NCBI GenBank assembly: GCA_027924585.1
Contig: BSBM01000822.1
Location: 638,001-702,000 of the forward strand
Length of the DNA stretch: 64,000 nucleotides
Direction: 5' to 3'
Source: Larix kaempferi
Taxonomy: Eukaryota > Streptophyta > Pinopsida > Pinales > Pinaceae
Part shown: positions 12,201 to 23,577 of the stretch, piece by piece
Layout of the letters: the number at the start of each line of letters is the position of its first letter
Position numbering within the stretch: the first letter of the stretch is position 1
Notes under the pieces: model-generated
Told to the model about the DNA's origin: nothing
The model's input: the letters and a program-made list of their open reading frames with translations, nothing else
The model's database searches: none
Translations under genes and position numbers: made by a program

Positions 12201-13356
12201 GATCATCAATAATTTCCCAAATGTACTTCAAGTTCCTTCTAGCAGAAGCGAAGGAGTGAAATAATTTCGAATTTTTATCTCCATGAGAGATCCAAATGGC
12301 TCGACTTTTGAGTCGCCATTCTTTTTCTTCTTGCAACAGTAGTTCTTCCTTTTTTTGTTCATAACATTTCAAGTCTTCAAATGATTCATAATTCAATGAA
12401 TTATGGAAATTAGCAACAAAAGATTCCTGTATTTTCTTTTCTAACTGTGTTAATTGCAACATATCTGCCTTTTTCCTATTCTTAATCCAGACTGTTACCG
12501 CCTCCTTTAAACCCTTCAATTTATAGCAAAAGTTCAGCACCGGATTTGTATCATATTCATCACAGCTCTGCCAAAATGATCTAACCATACTGCAAAACTT
12601 ATCATCACTAAGCCAGGAACTATTGAATTTGAATGGAGAAGAAAATTTGTGTCCATATTCTTCCAGCTGAAGAACAATAGGCCAATGGTCAGAGAATTTA
12701 GTGTCAAAAACCCATGATCGATGTTTCTGGAATAGACCCAGCAACTCAGCCTTGACAAGAAATCTATCCAACCTCTTGTGAACTCCATCAATACCAAACC
12801 TACCATTAGACCAAGTAGGAAACATTTTATGTGGCACCACATCAATAAAATCTGCATCCGCAAAGAGCTTGTTAAAGAACTCTGCTAGATCATCCAGCCT
12901 GGCTAAAGAACCCCATATTTCAGAAGAATTGCAGGTATAATTTAAGTCTCCTACAATGATCAAATCAGCTAAATTCAGAAGACCAGAATCATGAAGTGAT
13001 TCCCAATACCTCTGTCTCTCCCTATAGGGGGCGTAGCAATTCAGTATGGAGAGTGATTGATGAAAACCACAAAAAGACCCTTTAAGCAAAATTCCCCAAG
13101 GAGTAGCAAAGACCTTAAATGCAAACAAGGCAGGATTCCAAGTAACAGCAAGACCCCCTGACATACCACATGAATTGACAGCAGCAACTTCCCAATTGGG
13201 CAGAATCTTACAAAGTTTAGAAATTGCAACAGAGTCATCACACATGGTTTCCTGAATCAGAACAATTGCTGGGCTAGTAGCTTTAAACAGAGTGGATAAG
13301 GCCTAAACCCGAGATACCTTACCCAATCCACGCACATTAAGGGAAAGAACTGACAT
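9231..13356 (-). pseudogene. LINE ORF2 (endonuclease-RT-zinc finger-RNase H), broken
   Basis: Domains in order: an APE-type endonuclease with GDLN (about 12946) and SDHWPI (about 12688); a reverse transcriptase with KMDLEKAYDRVNW and GIRQGCPLSPLLF; a zf-RVT finger with CILCYNAVETKQHLF; and a type I RNase H in which FFDGAT, KAELMAL, VFGDSR and HNSLADKL keep the acidic residues. The RT active-site box reads FVDV (11275-11286) instead of the family F/Y-A-D-D, so both aspartates needed for catalysis are not present. In-frame stops lie at 13303-13305, 10987-10989, 10540-10542, 9876-9878 and near 9770, and one frameshift maps to the A7 run at 10117-10123. Position 13356 is the first base of the ATG; it overlaps the ORF1 stop. 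Confidence 0.9.
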
Positions 13357-15000
13357 TAAGAAACACCCATAGAGGGGGACATCGCTCTAAGCCCCAAGGT
13401 ACGAACATTGTCACCCCCACCCACATCTTCCAGTCTCTTCGAAATAGGAGTGTATGAATCTAAATCCAGCTGCACAGCATTGTCCAAATTCTTCTTTTTT
13501 TTCCTCCCCCTTCTGATGGTAACATTCTGAAAGTTCAGAGAATGTAATGGTTTGGCCAAGGAATCACTACCCGTATTTTTTGAAAAGGTAGGTAAGGGAG
13601 GAAAATCCCCCCCCTTCTCAGAGAGGAGGTAGCCACTTTCAGCTAAAATAGAGTTGTCAATAGGATTAAAAGCACTAGCAGTGTGTTCTGAAGGGATAAG
13701 AACATCAGATTCAAGCCGAGAAACAACACCCACATCTAGCGAAGAATCAAAGGGGATGTAATCAAGGTTTGGAGGGCTAGCAGCCAAATCAGAACCAAAA
13801 AAAGAATCCATGCCAACTTTGCTAGGGTTTGAAGAATTGATCAGAATAGGGTTTGATGGGCCATCACCCTCATGCAGTCGGGGGAGTTGGGGAGAAGTGG
13901 AAACTAAAACAATGGCTTCTGTCTCCAGCTCACGAAACAAATTGCGACCAACCGAAGGATTGGTAGGGTTTTACTCATGATTATCAATCAGTAACCCCGT
14001 AACGAGGTCATGCCGCATTTTAATTTCACCATTTGAAATTCGATTTGACAAGACTTTTTCAGAGTTTTCAATGAAAGCTAATTCATCAGAAGATAGAGCA
14101 GGGAAAGGGTCAGGAGTGCTATGACAAAACTTACCCGAATCCGCAGGGGAATGCTTGTGTGTTCCAAATTTGGGGGAGGAGTGTCCAGACGATGAAGAGA
14201 CCTCAAATTGCTTCTGGCTCAAAGGGCAAGATGCCTGGACATGCCCGACTTTGTGGCAGATAAAACACCTGAATGGGATTTTGAAGAAATCAAGGGTTTG
14301 CCTCCAAACCCTACTGCCCCACGCAATTTCCACTTCGGCAAGCATGCCACTTCGCATATCTAATTCTACCATAACCTTGGCGTAACGACGGTCCATACCG
14401 AAAATGTTTTGTTTATCAAGTCTGACAAACCTCCCAACCGCGTTCGCCAAACCAATAATGACATCTTCTGACCAAAGCTCAATGGGAAAGCCCGGGATAA
14501 TCATCCACAGGTGCCTAATGGCTTGAGATTCCTTAAGAGGGTCAAAATTAATGTGTCAGCGTTTCAGATAGAGTGAACCCTTCTTAAATTCCCAAAAAAC
14601 CGAGAGGATCTTGTCAAGATGAACCATCTCAGAAAATGTAAACAAGATCCATCGATTCATTAAGAGGTTAATACGCGGAGCCATTCCAGTGATCGAAACC
14701 CAGAACTTATTGACCCATTCAATAATTTCTAATTTTCTACCTGCAGTATACTCAAAGCGGCCCACAAGAGCCTTCTCAGCAAGCTGCCCTATTCTTTCGA
14801 GATTGAAATCAGAGTCAATGTCGTATCTAGCAACAGAATCCCTAACCTTCACTGTTTTCAGAAGCCGACGGTTTTTAGCCTTCACCCCACGAAGATTGCT
14901 ATTTTTAGATACAACCGCAGCAGCACCTCCGGGATGAGCACGCAAGGCAGGAGAGGAACCCAAAAAAAGTAAGGGTCTGTAAAGGTAAAGTCCCCTCCAT
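13356..15000 (-). pseudogene. LINE ORF1 (nucleic-acid-binding protein), broken
   Basis: ORF1 of the LINE, the RNA-binding partner that packages LINE RNA. A conserved plant ORF1 region around ELWSEDVIIGLANAVG is followed by a CCHC knuckle CFICHKVGHVQASC near 14240-14280, then a long low-complexity tail ending at the ORF2 start. The likely start is ATG at 15000-14998, in a different frame from the main body; the frame changes at the T7 run at 14964-14970 (A's on the plus strand). In-frame stops occur at 14556-14558 and 13971-13973. The terminal TAA (13358-13356) shares its last base with the ORF2 ATG. Confidence 0.85.
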
Positions 15001-15480
15001 GATGGGGAGACACCGGATCAAGAGGGAGAACCGCCAGCTATCGAAAGAAACTGACAAACTTCAGACCATTAGACCGCCAGCTGCCAAAACGCAGACCAAA
15101 GACACCAAGTGCTGGTAGGAAAAGTACAGCTCAAAACACCCCCACAAAAATCCAGACAAAAAGAAGCCACTAAAAATAGAGAACAGTTAAAAGTAGGCCA
15201 AAACAATAGCCAAAAATAGAACCAAGCACCCCCACAAGAAAAATCGAAAAATCAAGTTAAAAAGAAAGAAAAGTAGATTGCGACGTATGCGATGACTTCC
15301 CACTTTTTTTATACTTGGCTGGTACTGGGCCAATCCAGCGAATCATCTTGACTCCAAGTCATCGCGAACCCACACAATCATCTGATCAACCATCATTTAC
15401 CGAAAAATCCTGCAGAAAAGCTCATAAACCCTAAAAAAACCGCCTCCGACGCCATTCCCTCAGCAAGAGCCTCCAACGAT

Positions 15481-15627
15481 CATGTTTATATATATATATA
15501 TATATATATAATGTTGTAAGAGGGGCATTTGGATTATATGAGTTAATCTTATAATACAAGGAATGTACTAGAATAAAAGTAGAAATATCACAATCTTATA
15601 TATATATAATCCAAATGCCCCTCTTAC

Positions 15628-15660
<33 letters not shown>

Positions 15661-15720
15661 ATAATCCAAATGCCCCTCTTACATATATATAATATATATA
15701 ATGTTGTAAGAGGGGCATTT

Positions 15721-15779
<59 letters not shown>

Positions 15780-15857
15780 AGGGGCATTTGGATTATATGA
15801 GTTAATCTTATAATACAAGGAATGTGCTAGAATAAAAGTAGAAATATCACAATCTTA
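15481..15857. repeat. AT microsatellite with palindromic 81-bp repeats
   Basis: Two direct copies of an 81-bp unit, 15518-15598 and 15777-15857, differ at one base (A versus G at 15567/15826). Each begins AAGAGGGGCATTTGGATTAT. Between them are inverted partial copies (ATCCAAATGCCCCTCTTAC at about 15608 and 15663), another forward partial copy at about 15706, and long (AT)n runs, the longest at about 15724-15776. The cluster starts at the LINE target duplication. Tyr/Ile-rich reading frames here come from the (AT)n runs. Confidence 0.85.
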
Positions 15858-16789
15858 GTTTATAAAGTTTTAAGGTCTACTTTTATAACTTAGAAAATGT
15901 ATGTTTATCTTCCATTTCGATATATAATTTTGCCACATACTTGCATTTTTCCAGTGAAAATAGTCAATTAAACTCTATAAATTAGTATTTAAGATAGAGT
16001 TGATATTTTCTTGCATGTTGAAGTGAAATCTCTTACAATGGACAAGAGGGTCCATGCCCATATGAATAAGAAAATTCCCTATTGCAACAACACTAAGTAG
16101 ATTTACTTCCATGTGTCATGAGCTTAGGAACTTGGAAAACACGAAACGATAATACATTACTAAGAGGGAAAAGAAGGGAAATCTACACATCTTGTTACTG
16201 ATAAATTACTAATCTCAATCCATTTTCCAATCCGTGCTAAGCCATGGCCTTTCATTCATTCATTTTTCATAGAGCATTCCTTCATTTGACATGCATTTGG
16301 ATGACAATTTAATGATAGAGATATACCATTTCTTAGATGTGAAGTAATAGCAATAGAGGGTGCAACAATATATTCCACTATAGAGGCATTGAAATCTTGT
16401 AATAGATCAAACCCTGTCATCTAAGGATTGGGTAATCTTGCACCATCGATGACTTCCTTGAACTTAATGCAATCCCTTTCAACTCTCCACAAGCAAAATG
16501 CCACCAAATTTGATTTATCTACCAGCGTCTATTTTTTCATATATATTTATCCCAAACCAATTTCTTGGATAGATCCTATTAGTGTAGCTATGCTACTCTT
16601 TCCTATGTGTAGGCATCAATTTTCTTGCCCAGAAACCCCTAACCAATGCATATAAAACCCCCCAATATCTATATCCCTACTTTAATTAAAAATTAACTCT
16701 CCCCCCAATAATATGAAACAATATATTGACTTATTTTTTCACAATTTTAAAATCCCCCTTAGGAATGGTTGTGATAGGATATTGGTCAA
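15858..16789. other. Intron 3 interval without recognised features
   Basis: Between the palindrome cluster and the next diverged repeat no domain, RNA gene or clear repeat is visible. Moderately AT-rich. A reading frame at 16428-16655 has no recognisable content. Confidence 0.4.
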
Positions 16790-17155
16790 CAAGTGCAAAC
16801 CCCATGTAACCATATAAGTGAAATATATCCATATATATATGAATGCTCAAGAAATCATTTGAGCATTTATGAATATGTTCAAACAATAGATGGTTATAGG
16901 TGAAGGCCTGTTATGCCTTTGACTTGCCTAAAATTGAGAGGTTAGGTGGAGGTAAATGCCAACAAATGATCTTGGGGTGTATTGTTGTAGTTTGTTAGAT
17001 ATGTCCCAAATCAATGATAGTCCTCATTGACATCACAATAATCCACAACACAAATACATTAGACCATTGGTATGTAATGTGTGGCTGAAGGCAACACACA
17101 CAATTTGACTATGAGTTAGTACTCCCAACAAGACAAAGGAAGGAATCTATGTAAA
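16790..17155 (+). repeat. Diverged ~370-bp direct repeat, left copy
   Basis: Similar along its length to 19752-20122. Shared blocks include AACCATATAAGTGA, TATATCCATATA, GGTATGTAATGTGTGGCT versus GGTTTGTAATGTGTGGCT, and CACAATAATCCA. Similarity ends abruptly at both sides. The pair are candidates for the distal parts of two LTRs, or two copies of a dispersed repeat. Confidence 0.6.
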
Positions 17156-19469
17156 TGAGATATGTGTGGCTGTAGAAATGAATTTTCAGTAAACATGGTG
17201 ATGTAGTGGCTTGAAATAACTAAGGGAGTGGCTTTAGCAACGTCCTACACAAATGTTCAAGCCACAATACTCATACCAATGATAGAGTAAGGTGAAAAAT
17301 GGAATTCGATGCCAACCAATGACTCAATTAAATGTAAAATTAATTTGTGGGTGCAACCAATATTCAAGCAAATCCATAGTCAAATACGAGTAATCGATTG
17401 GAGGGAAAATTGCACCGTGGTTATCAATTCCAACATGCATAAACCCGACCAATGATAGAGCAAGGCATAGTCATTGTATTTATAAAACTGGGATTGCTAT
17501 AACTATCATCCAACAATCTAGCTATTGGGAAATTAAGGAATTATCAAAGGAACAAAGAATACATTTACCCATGTGATAATAACCATTAATCAATCCCAAA
17601 ATATAGATTATAACCAGAACAATAATAAACATCCACAGAGTGGATCACACAATCATACAATATAGTCAACAATATTTACGATAGAAATTGAAACGAGAAA
17701 ACCAGATTTGATGGGGATTTTATTATTGATTAGTAAATGTTACAATGGTGAGTTGCATTCTCAATTAGAGTTTAAATGTATTCTTACTCATAGGCATAAT
17801 TACATATTGTTATAGCTCAAAGACAATGTTTGATCTTCAAGCAAGCTTCTTCTTATGAGTCCCTCATGTTCTGTTATTGTCGTGCTCCTTCATTTCCTCT
17901 ATGACTCTCTTCTCCCTTCAATGCCTTTCTTTTCCATAGCTTTCATATTTAATGGGTTTCCCTGTAAGACCAACCATCACAATGGTTCATTTCATCTTCC
18001 AAGAATTTTTGGACTATCTAGTCAAATTTTAAAAATTAAATTCTTTTATTACAAAGTTAAAAAATAGATTATTTATAGGATCCTTTTCATATCACACCTC
18101 CCCATTTGTAGGCTTTTGGTCACCATAAAAGCTTCAAATCCCTTTGATCTTCAACTTCTCTACAACTGTGTGCCTACCTTTTGTGTCTCTATTAAGCATC
18201 CTCCAATAGATCTCCAAGAAAGGGTGCCTCCGCTATAGGATGGAAGATAAGAGATGAATAGGGGCTACCTCTGGCATGAGCATATTGTCCTTCTAATGGC
18301 TAAAGATGACATTGTTTATTGCAATAGGTCATTGGAAAACCAATGCTCCTTGAGCTGTAGGTGCAAATAACTTCTCTTTCCCCTTAACCTTGACTCTTTA
18401 GGCTTTATTCTTGTATGTTCAGTTCTTGGGATGTAGTTCTTAGTGAAGCCTCCATTGGCTAGCCTTCCAATGTCCAACCAATCTGCAATATTGTCAATAC
18501 TTCCTACATGGGATGCTTGCCCTTCTAGACTGTCAATAATTGTTATCCTTATGACCTGTTTACTGCAATAGAAACAAACCAAAGATACCATGCCATACCT
18601 TTTTGGTTTGTGATGATGCTTGCCAACTTGGTTGCTTTGTCCCCCTAGTGTTGGAGCAGATTTGGGTGGTGGAATCATTCCTTTGTTTCCATCTTCCAAG
18701 CCTCTACAAGCATATTTGATTAGCATGCTACCCACTCCTTTTCTAGCTACCTTTTCCTCCATGGGAATGGCTTCTTTTCCAATTCCTCTTGCCTTGACAA
18801 AGGTGGTTTGAGTTGAACTTATGTTGGTTTATTGTCCACCAAATCTTAGGCCTTTGTAGTTGAGCCTCTATTGAGCTACAATAATGCATATAATCCCTTG
18901 GCTTCTTTTGCCTAACCCTTGGCCATCATAGCTCATGTGCCTCATGAGGTTGGAACTAATGCCTCTACTGTGCTTTTCAAAATCGCAATTAAAGAGATCT
19001 TGATGAAGGATCTTGGAAGGTGAGTTTTACCATGCTTGAATCCATCATGGTGTCGGTTTCTATAGTTGCAACATAAGGGGCTTGCTTGGTATCTTAGATA
19101 ATTGCATGTAGTTTCTTCATTACCTCTTCCTTCACTTCCAAATATCGGTATAATTGAACAATCATTTCAATGAACCTCTCCTCTTGCCAATTATCCATCT
19201 GAGTGAATTTCCCCCCCAATTTCAAGAGATACAATATGCTCTTGTCTATTTTTTCCATCATGGTGGTGATGGAGTCCTAGCATTTGGCAAGTTATTTTTC
19301 CAACTCACCTATTTTTGCCTCCATTACCAACTTTTCTCTTGGATCTACTTTTTCAAGTCTCTTAACTCTTCTAGCTTCTCCCTCTTCAAAGATTTGCCCA
19401 TGGAAACTGCTCCAATGTCTATAATGAACCTGCTCTTATAACAATACAATATGCAAACAATAGTCTTAT
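17156..19469. other. Unclassified interval between two direct repeats, possible decayed retroelement interior
   Basis: Flanked by the 16790-17155 and 19470-20122 repeats. A 148-codon minus-strand frame (18316-18762) begins MEEKVARKGVGSML; it shows no zinc knuckle, protease or RT motif that I recognise. Other frames are short and broken. The flanking repeats suggest the interior of an old non-autonomous element, but there is no direct coding proof. Confidence 0.3.
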
Positions 19470-20122
19470 GGCTCATTCATATCATGAACATAGGTCCTTC
19501 TGCGAAAATAAAATGATTCTTTACAATTCAAACATTCAATATCAATGCAGGTTTTCATTAACCATGAGTGAATGAAAGGCTCTTCTCCACATATGGTTTC
19601 ACTGTTGGTTGCAATAAATGAACTTTTGTTCAAACAACTTCAAACCTAACAACTTATATCAATTTGCCAAATCTCTTTAAAGGTGAATTTTATACTCTAT
19701 CCATGCAATTAATATATCTACACGTGTTCAAGCACTCTGTGCTTTTACATGTGCAAACAAAGGGCCTCATTAACCATATAAGTGACATATATCCATATAC
19801 ATATGCATGCTCAAGCAATCATATGATCATTTATGAATATGCACAAGCAACACATGGTTGTAGGTGGAAGGCCTATTATGCCTTTGCCTTTCCTAGAATT
19901 GAGATGTTGGCTAGAGGTAAATGCATGCACAAGATCTTGAGGTGTATGATTATAGCTTGCTAGTAATGTACCAAAGCAATGCTGATCTTCATTTCCATCA
20001 CAATAATCCATTACACAAATGCATGAGACCATTGGTTTGTAATGTGTGGCTAAAGGTAACATACACACAATTTGAATGTGAGTTAATACCCCCATTAAGA
20101 CAAATAAAGGAATTGATTATGT
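19470..20122 (+). repeat. Diverged direct repeat, right copy (about 650 bp)
   Basis: The first part (19470-19635) matches 8808-8975 and the second (19752-20122) matches 16790-17155, in the same order and orientation. The right copy is nearly continuous, while the left copy is separated by the LINE, the AT cluster and 15858-16789. This order is expected if a once-continuous left copy was interrupted. LTR termini and a primer-binding site could not be placed. Confidence 0.5.
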
Positions 20123-20389
20123 AAGAATTTTTGGAATTACATTGGGTTGGAGTTACAAAACATCGCGACATCTTGATCATTGACGCAATTCAATTCTCCT
20201 CTCATCATTTTTGCTCTCATAATTTTTGTCCATTCTTGTACTTTTAATATATATCATTGGTTCTTACCCTAACCCATGCCCACTTGTTTCTTTCATTTAA
20301 TGTAGTGATTTCAACTCTCTCTCTATATGGGTCATATCAATTTCAGTTTTGGACTTAATTACCGTCCTTAGGACTTATAAATTTTCCTA

Positions 20390-20520
20390 AGGCCAGAATT
20401 ACATAATTCATTCACATAGGGGCTCAATAAGAGCATCATGTCACTTACAAGAATTGAACATGGGTGAGAAGGGTAAGAGTCATTCCTCTTAACCACCTAA
20501 GCTACATCCAATAGACATAT
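20390..20520 (-). mobile_element. Putative tRNA-derived SINE (copy 2)
   Basis: On the minus strand an A-box-like TAGCTTAGGTGGTTAA (20504-20489) is followed by a B-box-like TGTTCAATTCT (20460-20450). The head resembles the plus-strand copy at 22643-22694 (TAGCTTGGGTGGTTAA), and both continue with a GTGACATG stretch, which supports a common family. The B box has drifted at its first base, so it is probably an inactive copy. Boundaries are approximate. Confidence 0.5.
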
Positions 20521-20522
20521 AA

Positions 20523-21146
20523 AATATTAGATATATTTATAATTTTTATTACCTTCAAATAATATATCTAAAATTTTGAAATATTTTTCACTGTTCCAAA
20601 ATCAATGAATATTATTCCTCAAACACCTCATAAACTAAATTAAAACGTAATATAATAATACTATTACGAACATCTTAACCTCGAATATGTACAAGATATT
20701 TAGCATCGTCTTATTTCGGCGCCACGTCCCATCCCATCAACACAAATCCTGATCACATGTGTCTGTTCTAACATAAAGCATGGCTTTTATCCAATAGACC
20801 AAACATTTTCTCATCGATCACCTTATGAAAATGTAAAATATCGACCAACTAAAAGAAATCGGAAGGAGTCATTTCTTAATCCCAAAAATAATGGCACCTA
20901 TGTTTCGGGGCGTCGGATGCTCGAACGTGTGTGCTGGTTAAACTAAATATAGTTTAATTATTTACCATTTATTTAAACGCCCGAATGAGCATAGAAACGA
21001 TGATCATAACGAGGCAATATTCTTTTTTGTACATGCTTTTCATGACTTTCTTTCACAACAATTAAACTCATATGTTTTCATAATTTGTCATCCTTTTGCC
21101 ACACGCGTATCTCAAGTGAAAACTGTATCTTTGATATGTGAATCAG
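20523..21146 (+). other. 3' end of intron 3
   Basis: AT-rich sequence with no repeat or coding signal recognised, ending at the acceptor GAATCAG|GCA (AG at 21145-21146). Confidence 0.5.
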
Positions 21147-21486
21147 GCAACCGGGAAAAGAGAACTGGTGAGATGTCTTCTATGGCTTCGGTTATATCGT
21201 GTGCAGAAGATCACACAGTTTTTCAAGAAATTGGAAAAAGACATCCGCATCAATTACTTGTGCACGAGAGTATTTAGGCTTATAACAGAGGAGCTCTACT
21301 GCACTCACATAGCAGCATGCCTTTTGTATTACCTTGCAACCACCGTTCCGCCATCCCACGAAGGCCACACGTGGATTGGCAGCTTGACATTGGGTGATTT
21401 CAGCTATCATAATTTTCGTGAAATTGACCTGTGGAAAAGATACACAACATCGCTCTATTTTGCCATAGTTACCATGGCGACAGTTG
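21147..21486 (+). CDS. SKOR: K+ channel exon 4 (S4 voltage sensor to pore)
   Basis: Encodes residues 177-289 plus the first base of codon 290. S4 carries the voltage-sensing charges Arg185, Arg191, Arg194 and Lys197 in LLWLRLYRVQK, followed by the plant-specific LEKDIRINYL linker, S5 (ELYCTHIAACLLYYLATT), the turret with HTWIGSL, and the pore helix YTTSLYFAIVTMATVG. The acceptor is ATCAG|GCA and the donor GTTG|GTATGT at 21487. The exon stops inside the codon for the first Gly of the GYGD filter; a 29.9-kb intron follows. Reading on into the intron would give MATVGMFISF, losing the filter. Confidence 0.95.
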
Positions 21487-22629
21487 GTATGTTTATTTCC
21501 TTCTTTATTGCACATGTTATGTTTGCTTGGAGCAGATACTGTAAGACTACTGCATTATATATTTTACTTTAGAATTAAAGGTCATGGCAATGTACACATT
21601 TTAACCTAAATACATCCTATTGTGTGTATAGAGAGTGTTGATGATAGTATATGACTGAATCCCCATAATAGGTGTGTTGGAAATGCTCGTTTTTCCCAAC
21701 ATTTGTTCTTGTATTAACCTTGAACATAATTATGCCATAGATGCGTGGGAGCAGACTAAATCCTAAGTATAGTCAGGGCATAAAAAGTGGTTATCATGTG
21801 TAAGCACTGGGTAGCTATTTATCCCAGATAATGTGACCCCGGTCTTGAACAAAACCAGGCAATATCGTTCTACTCTACTTGTATTTCATTAATTGAAATT
21901 AGCTTAATAATTGAAAGTAGGGTCGGGAACTAGCACTTAAAATGCAGCTTGATAGTGGTATACACGGTCTAAATAATGCATACCCTAGTTTGGAACAGAT
22001 TCCGTCCAACCTATCAAATAACTGTAGCCACAACTTGAATCAAAATGGACCCATGTCAGGGAAGACGTACCTGTTTGTGTTTAAAATAGGAAATAGATAT
22101 GCGATCTGCAAATTTGCAATAGCTCGAAATGGCAAGATATCCAGGAAAGAGTAGCCGAGAAAAGTCACAGCATGCTTCAAAAAGGGAAGCATCCTCAACA
22201 AGTATTCCAACGAGAGTGAAGATCAGCAATTCATGGCATCCATTATTGCATAAGTTAATGACGGGTCTAGCCGAGAAGCTTACCACACGAGCTAATAGTG
22301 CCACATCAGAAAGGCATCACATTATACTCTCCCAAGTTAGGGTGATCGGCATATGGCTCCCTCCCTCAATATAACCCAAAACGAACTTAATCTTGCTTAA
22401 GCACAGTAGTATAACAAACACGTCAGCAAACTTGCAAGAATATCTGGCTTTTGTCTACTTTCGCTATTGAAAGTGTTTTATTTTTTATTTTTTAACCCAC
22501 CGGTAGAATCCATATATGGAAGTAAATACATTGCCATTGATTCAATGGCATTTGGACATTAAATGCACTGATAAGCATTTGCTTCTTTATGATGATGTAA
22601 TACTAAGTAGTATTTAATACTAATTTTTG
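21487..22629 (+). other. Start of intron 4, no recognised features
   Basis: Intron 4 runs 21487-51368 (29,882 bp) between a GTATGT donor and a TTGTACAG acceptor. This first kilobase shows no domain, repeat or RNA gene that I recognise. Confidence 0.5.
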
Positions 22630-22800
22630 GGTCAATGGGTTCTAGCTTGGGTGGTTAAGAGAAGTTGTTACCCTCTCCACCCAGGTTCAAATTCTGCTTG
22701 TGACATGTTTGCCCTTTGTGGGATGAGTGCATCTGCAAGGACTTGTTTCATGTGGATGGGACCAGCTGTGATCCCTTGGTGAGTTTGACAAATTAGATTC
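22630..22800 (+). mobile_element. Putative tRNA-derived SINE (copy 3)
   Basis: An A-box-like TAGCTTGGGTGG at 22643-22654 and a B-box GGTTCAAATTC at 22684-22694 are spaced as in an RNA polymerase III internal promoter. The sequence downstream (GACATG, then GGGATGAGTG) has no tRNA acceptor-stem complement, so it is not a tRNA gene. It is similar to the reverse-oriented copy at 20390-20520. Ends are approximate. Confidence 0.5.
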
Positions 22801-23577
22801 TCCCCATTCATCACCACTTGGCCAATAATTGATTCCAGCAATCATTGCAAAAAATCACAATTCCTGGATAGTTGAACATCATATACAGGGTAGTTGAACA
22901 TGATATACTATACTATGCTATTTATTTATTTTTTGGAGATTTGGATTGATTTCATGATATGATTTGTGGATCACAAGAAGATCTTGGGTTAAGTATGATA
23001 TCATAAAACAATTATCCACTTTTATCCTGTGCATTAGATTATAAATATAAAGAACACATCATCATAATACACCATTAACATCATAAAATTTATGTGAAAT
23101 AGGGGTTTCATTCCATTCATTTCAAGTGCCAACACATACATGATTATAACAAGATTACAACAATCAACAAGCTCTGGACAACCAACTCTCCATCACAGAT
23201 TACCCAAACCAGAAACATCACATCTACACCTGAACTGATTAACCCTTTCCTAGGCCGTGATCTGTACATGTATACATTTCTCTTCCTTTGGTAGAAGAAT
23301 CATATTCAAAACTAGGGATTCTTATTGCACAGTGAGTGGCATTGATGCCTTCTCACTATTCCACATGGAGGCTCGCATTCTTCTGTCACTTTACCTTCTC
23401 AAAACTGGGATCACATCCTTTTGAATCTGATGTTTTTCTCCCCACTTTCTTTTGCAACTGATTCTACTTCCGGTTGTCCTTAAGGTTCCCAAAATAGGTG
23501 GCACAAATTTGATTCTCTATCCTTTGACTTGGCGCCATATGCCCCTCATCAAAGTGAAGGGGCCAACAAGCCTCAAT
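22801..23577 (+). other. Intron 4 interval without recognised features
   Basis: No gene or clear repeat is visible. It ends at TCAAT (23573-23577), the probable left target duplication of the adjacent Copia element. Confidence 0.4.

Larger units (their letters stand above)
8989..15480 (-). mobile_element. L1-type plant LINE, near full-length, inactive
   Basis: A 6.5-kb non-LTR retrotransposon on the minus strand. Reading from 15480 down: a 5' UTR, ORF1 with a CCHC knuckle (15000-13356), ORF2 with endonuclease, reverse transcriptase, a C-terminal zinc finger and RNase H (13356-9231), a 3' UTR and a short A-tail (8989-8993 as T's on the plus strand). A 17-bp target duplication, CATGTTGATATATATAT at 8972-8988 and CATGTTTATATATATAT at 15481-15497, differs at one base and fixes the ends. 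Several stops, frameshifts and a lost RT active site show it is dead. It inserted in intron 3 antisense to the channel. Confidence 0.9.

Noticed and set aside
15596-15818. Minus-strand Tyr/Ile-rich frames
   Set aside because: They are translations of (AT)n runs and inverted repeats, with no protein meaning.
15481-15857. CRISPR array or bacterial repeat system
   Set aside because: The repeats are AT microsatellites and palindromes in plant intron DNA, with no spacers or cas genes.
21138-21572. Exon 4 reading frame taken as a complete gene
   Set aside because: It reads through the donor into intron 4 and loses the GYGD filter; splicing to 51369 restores it.
22643-22694. Functional tRNA gene
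   Set aside because: A- and B-box-like sites are present but no acceptor stem or cloverleaf can be formed, so a SINE head is more likely.
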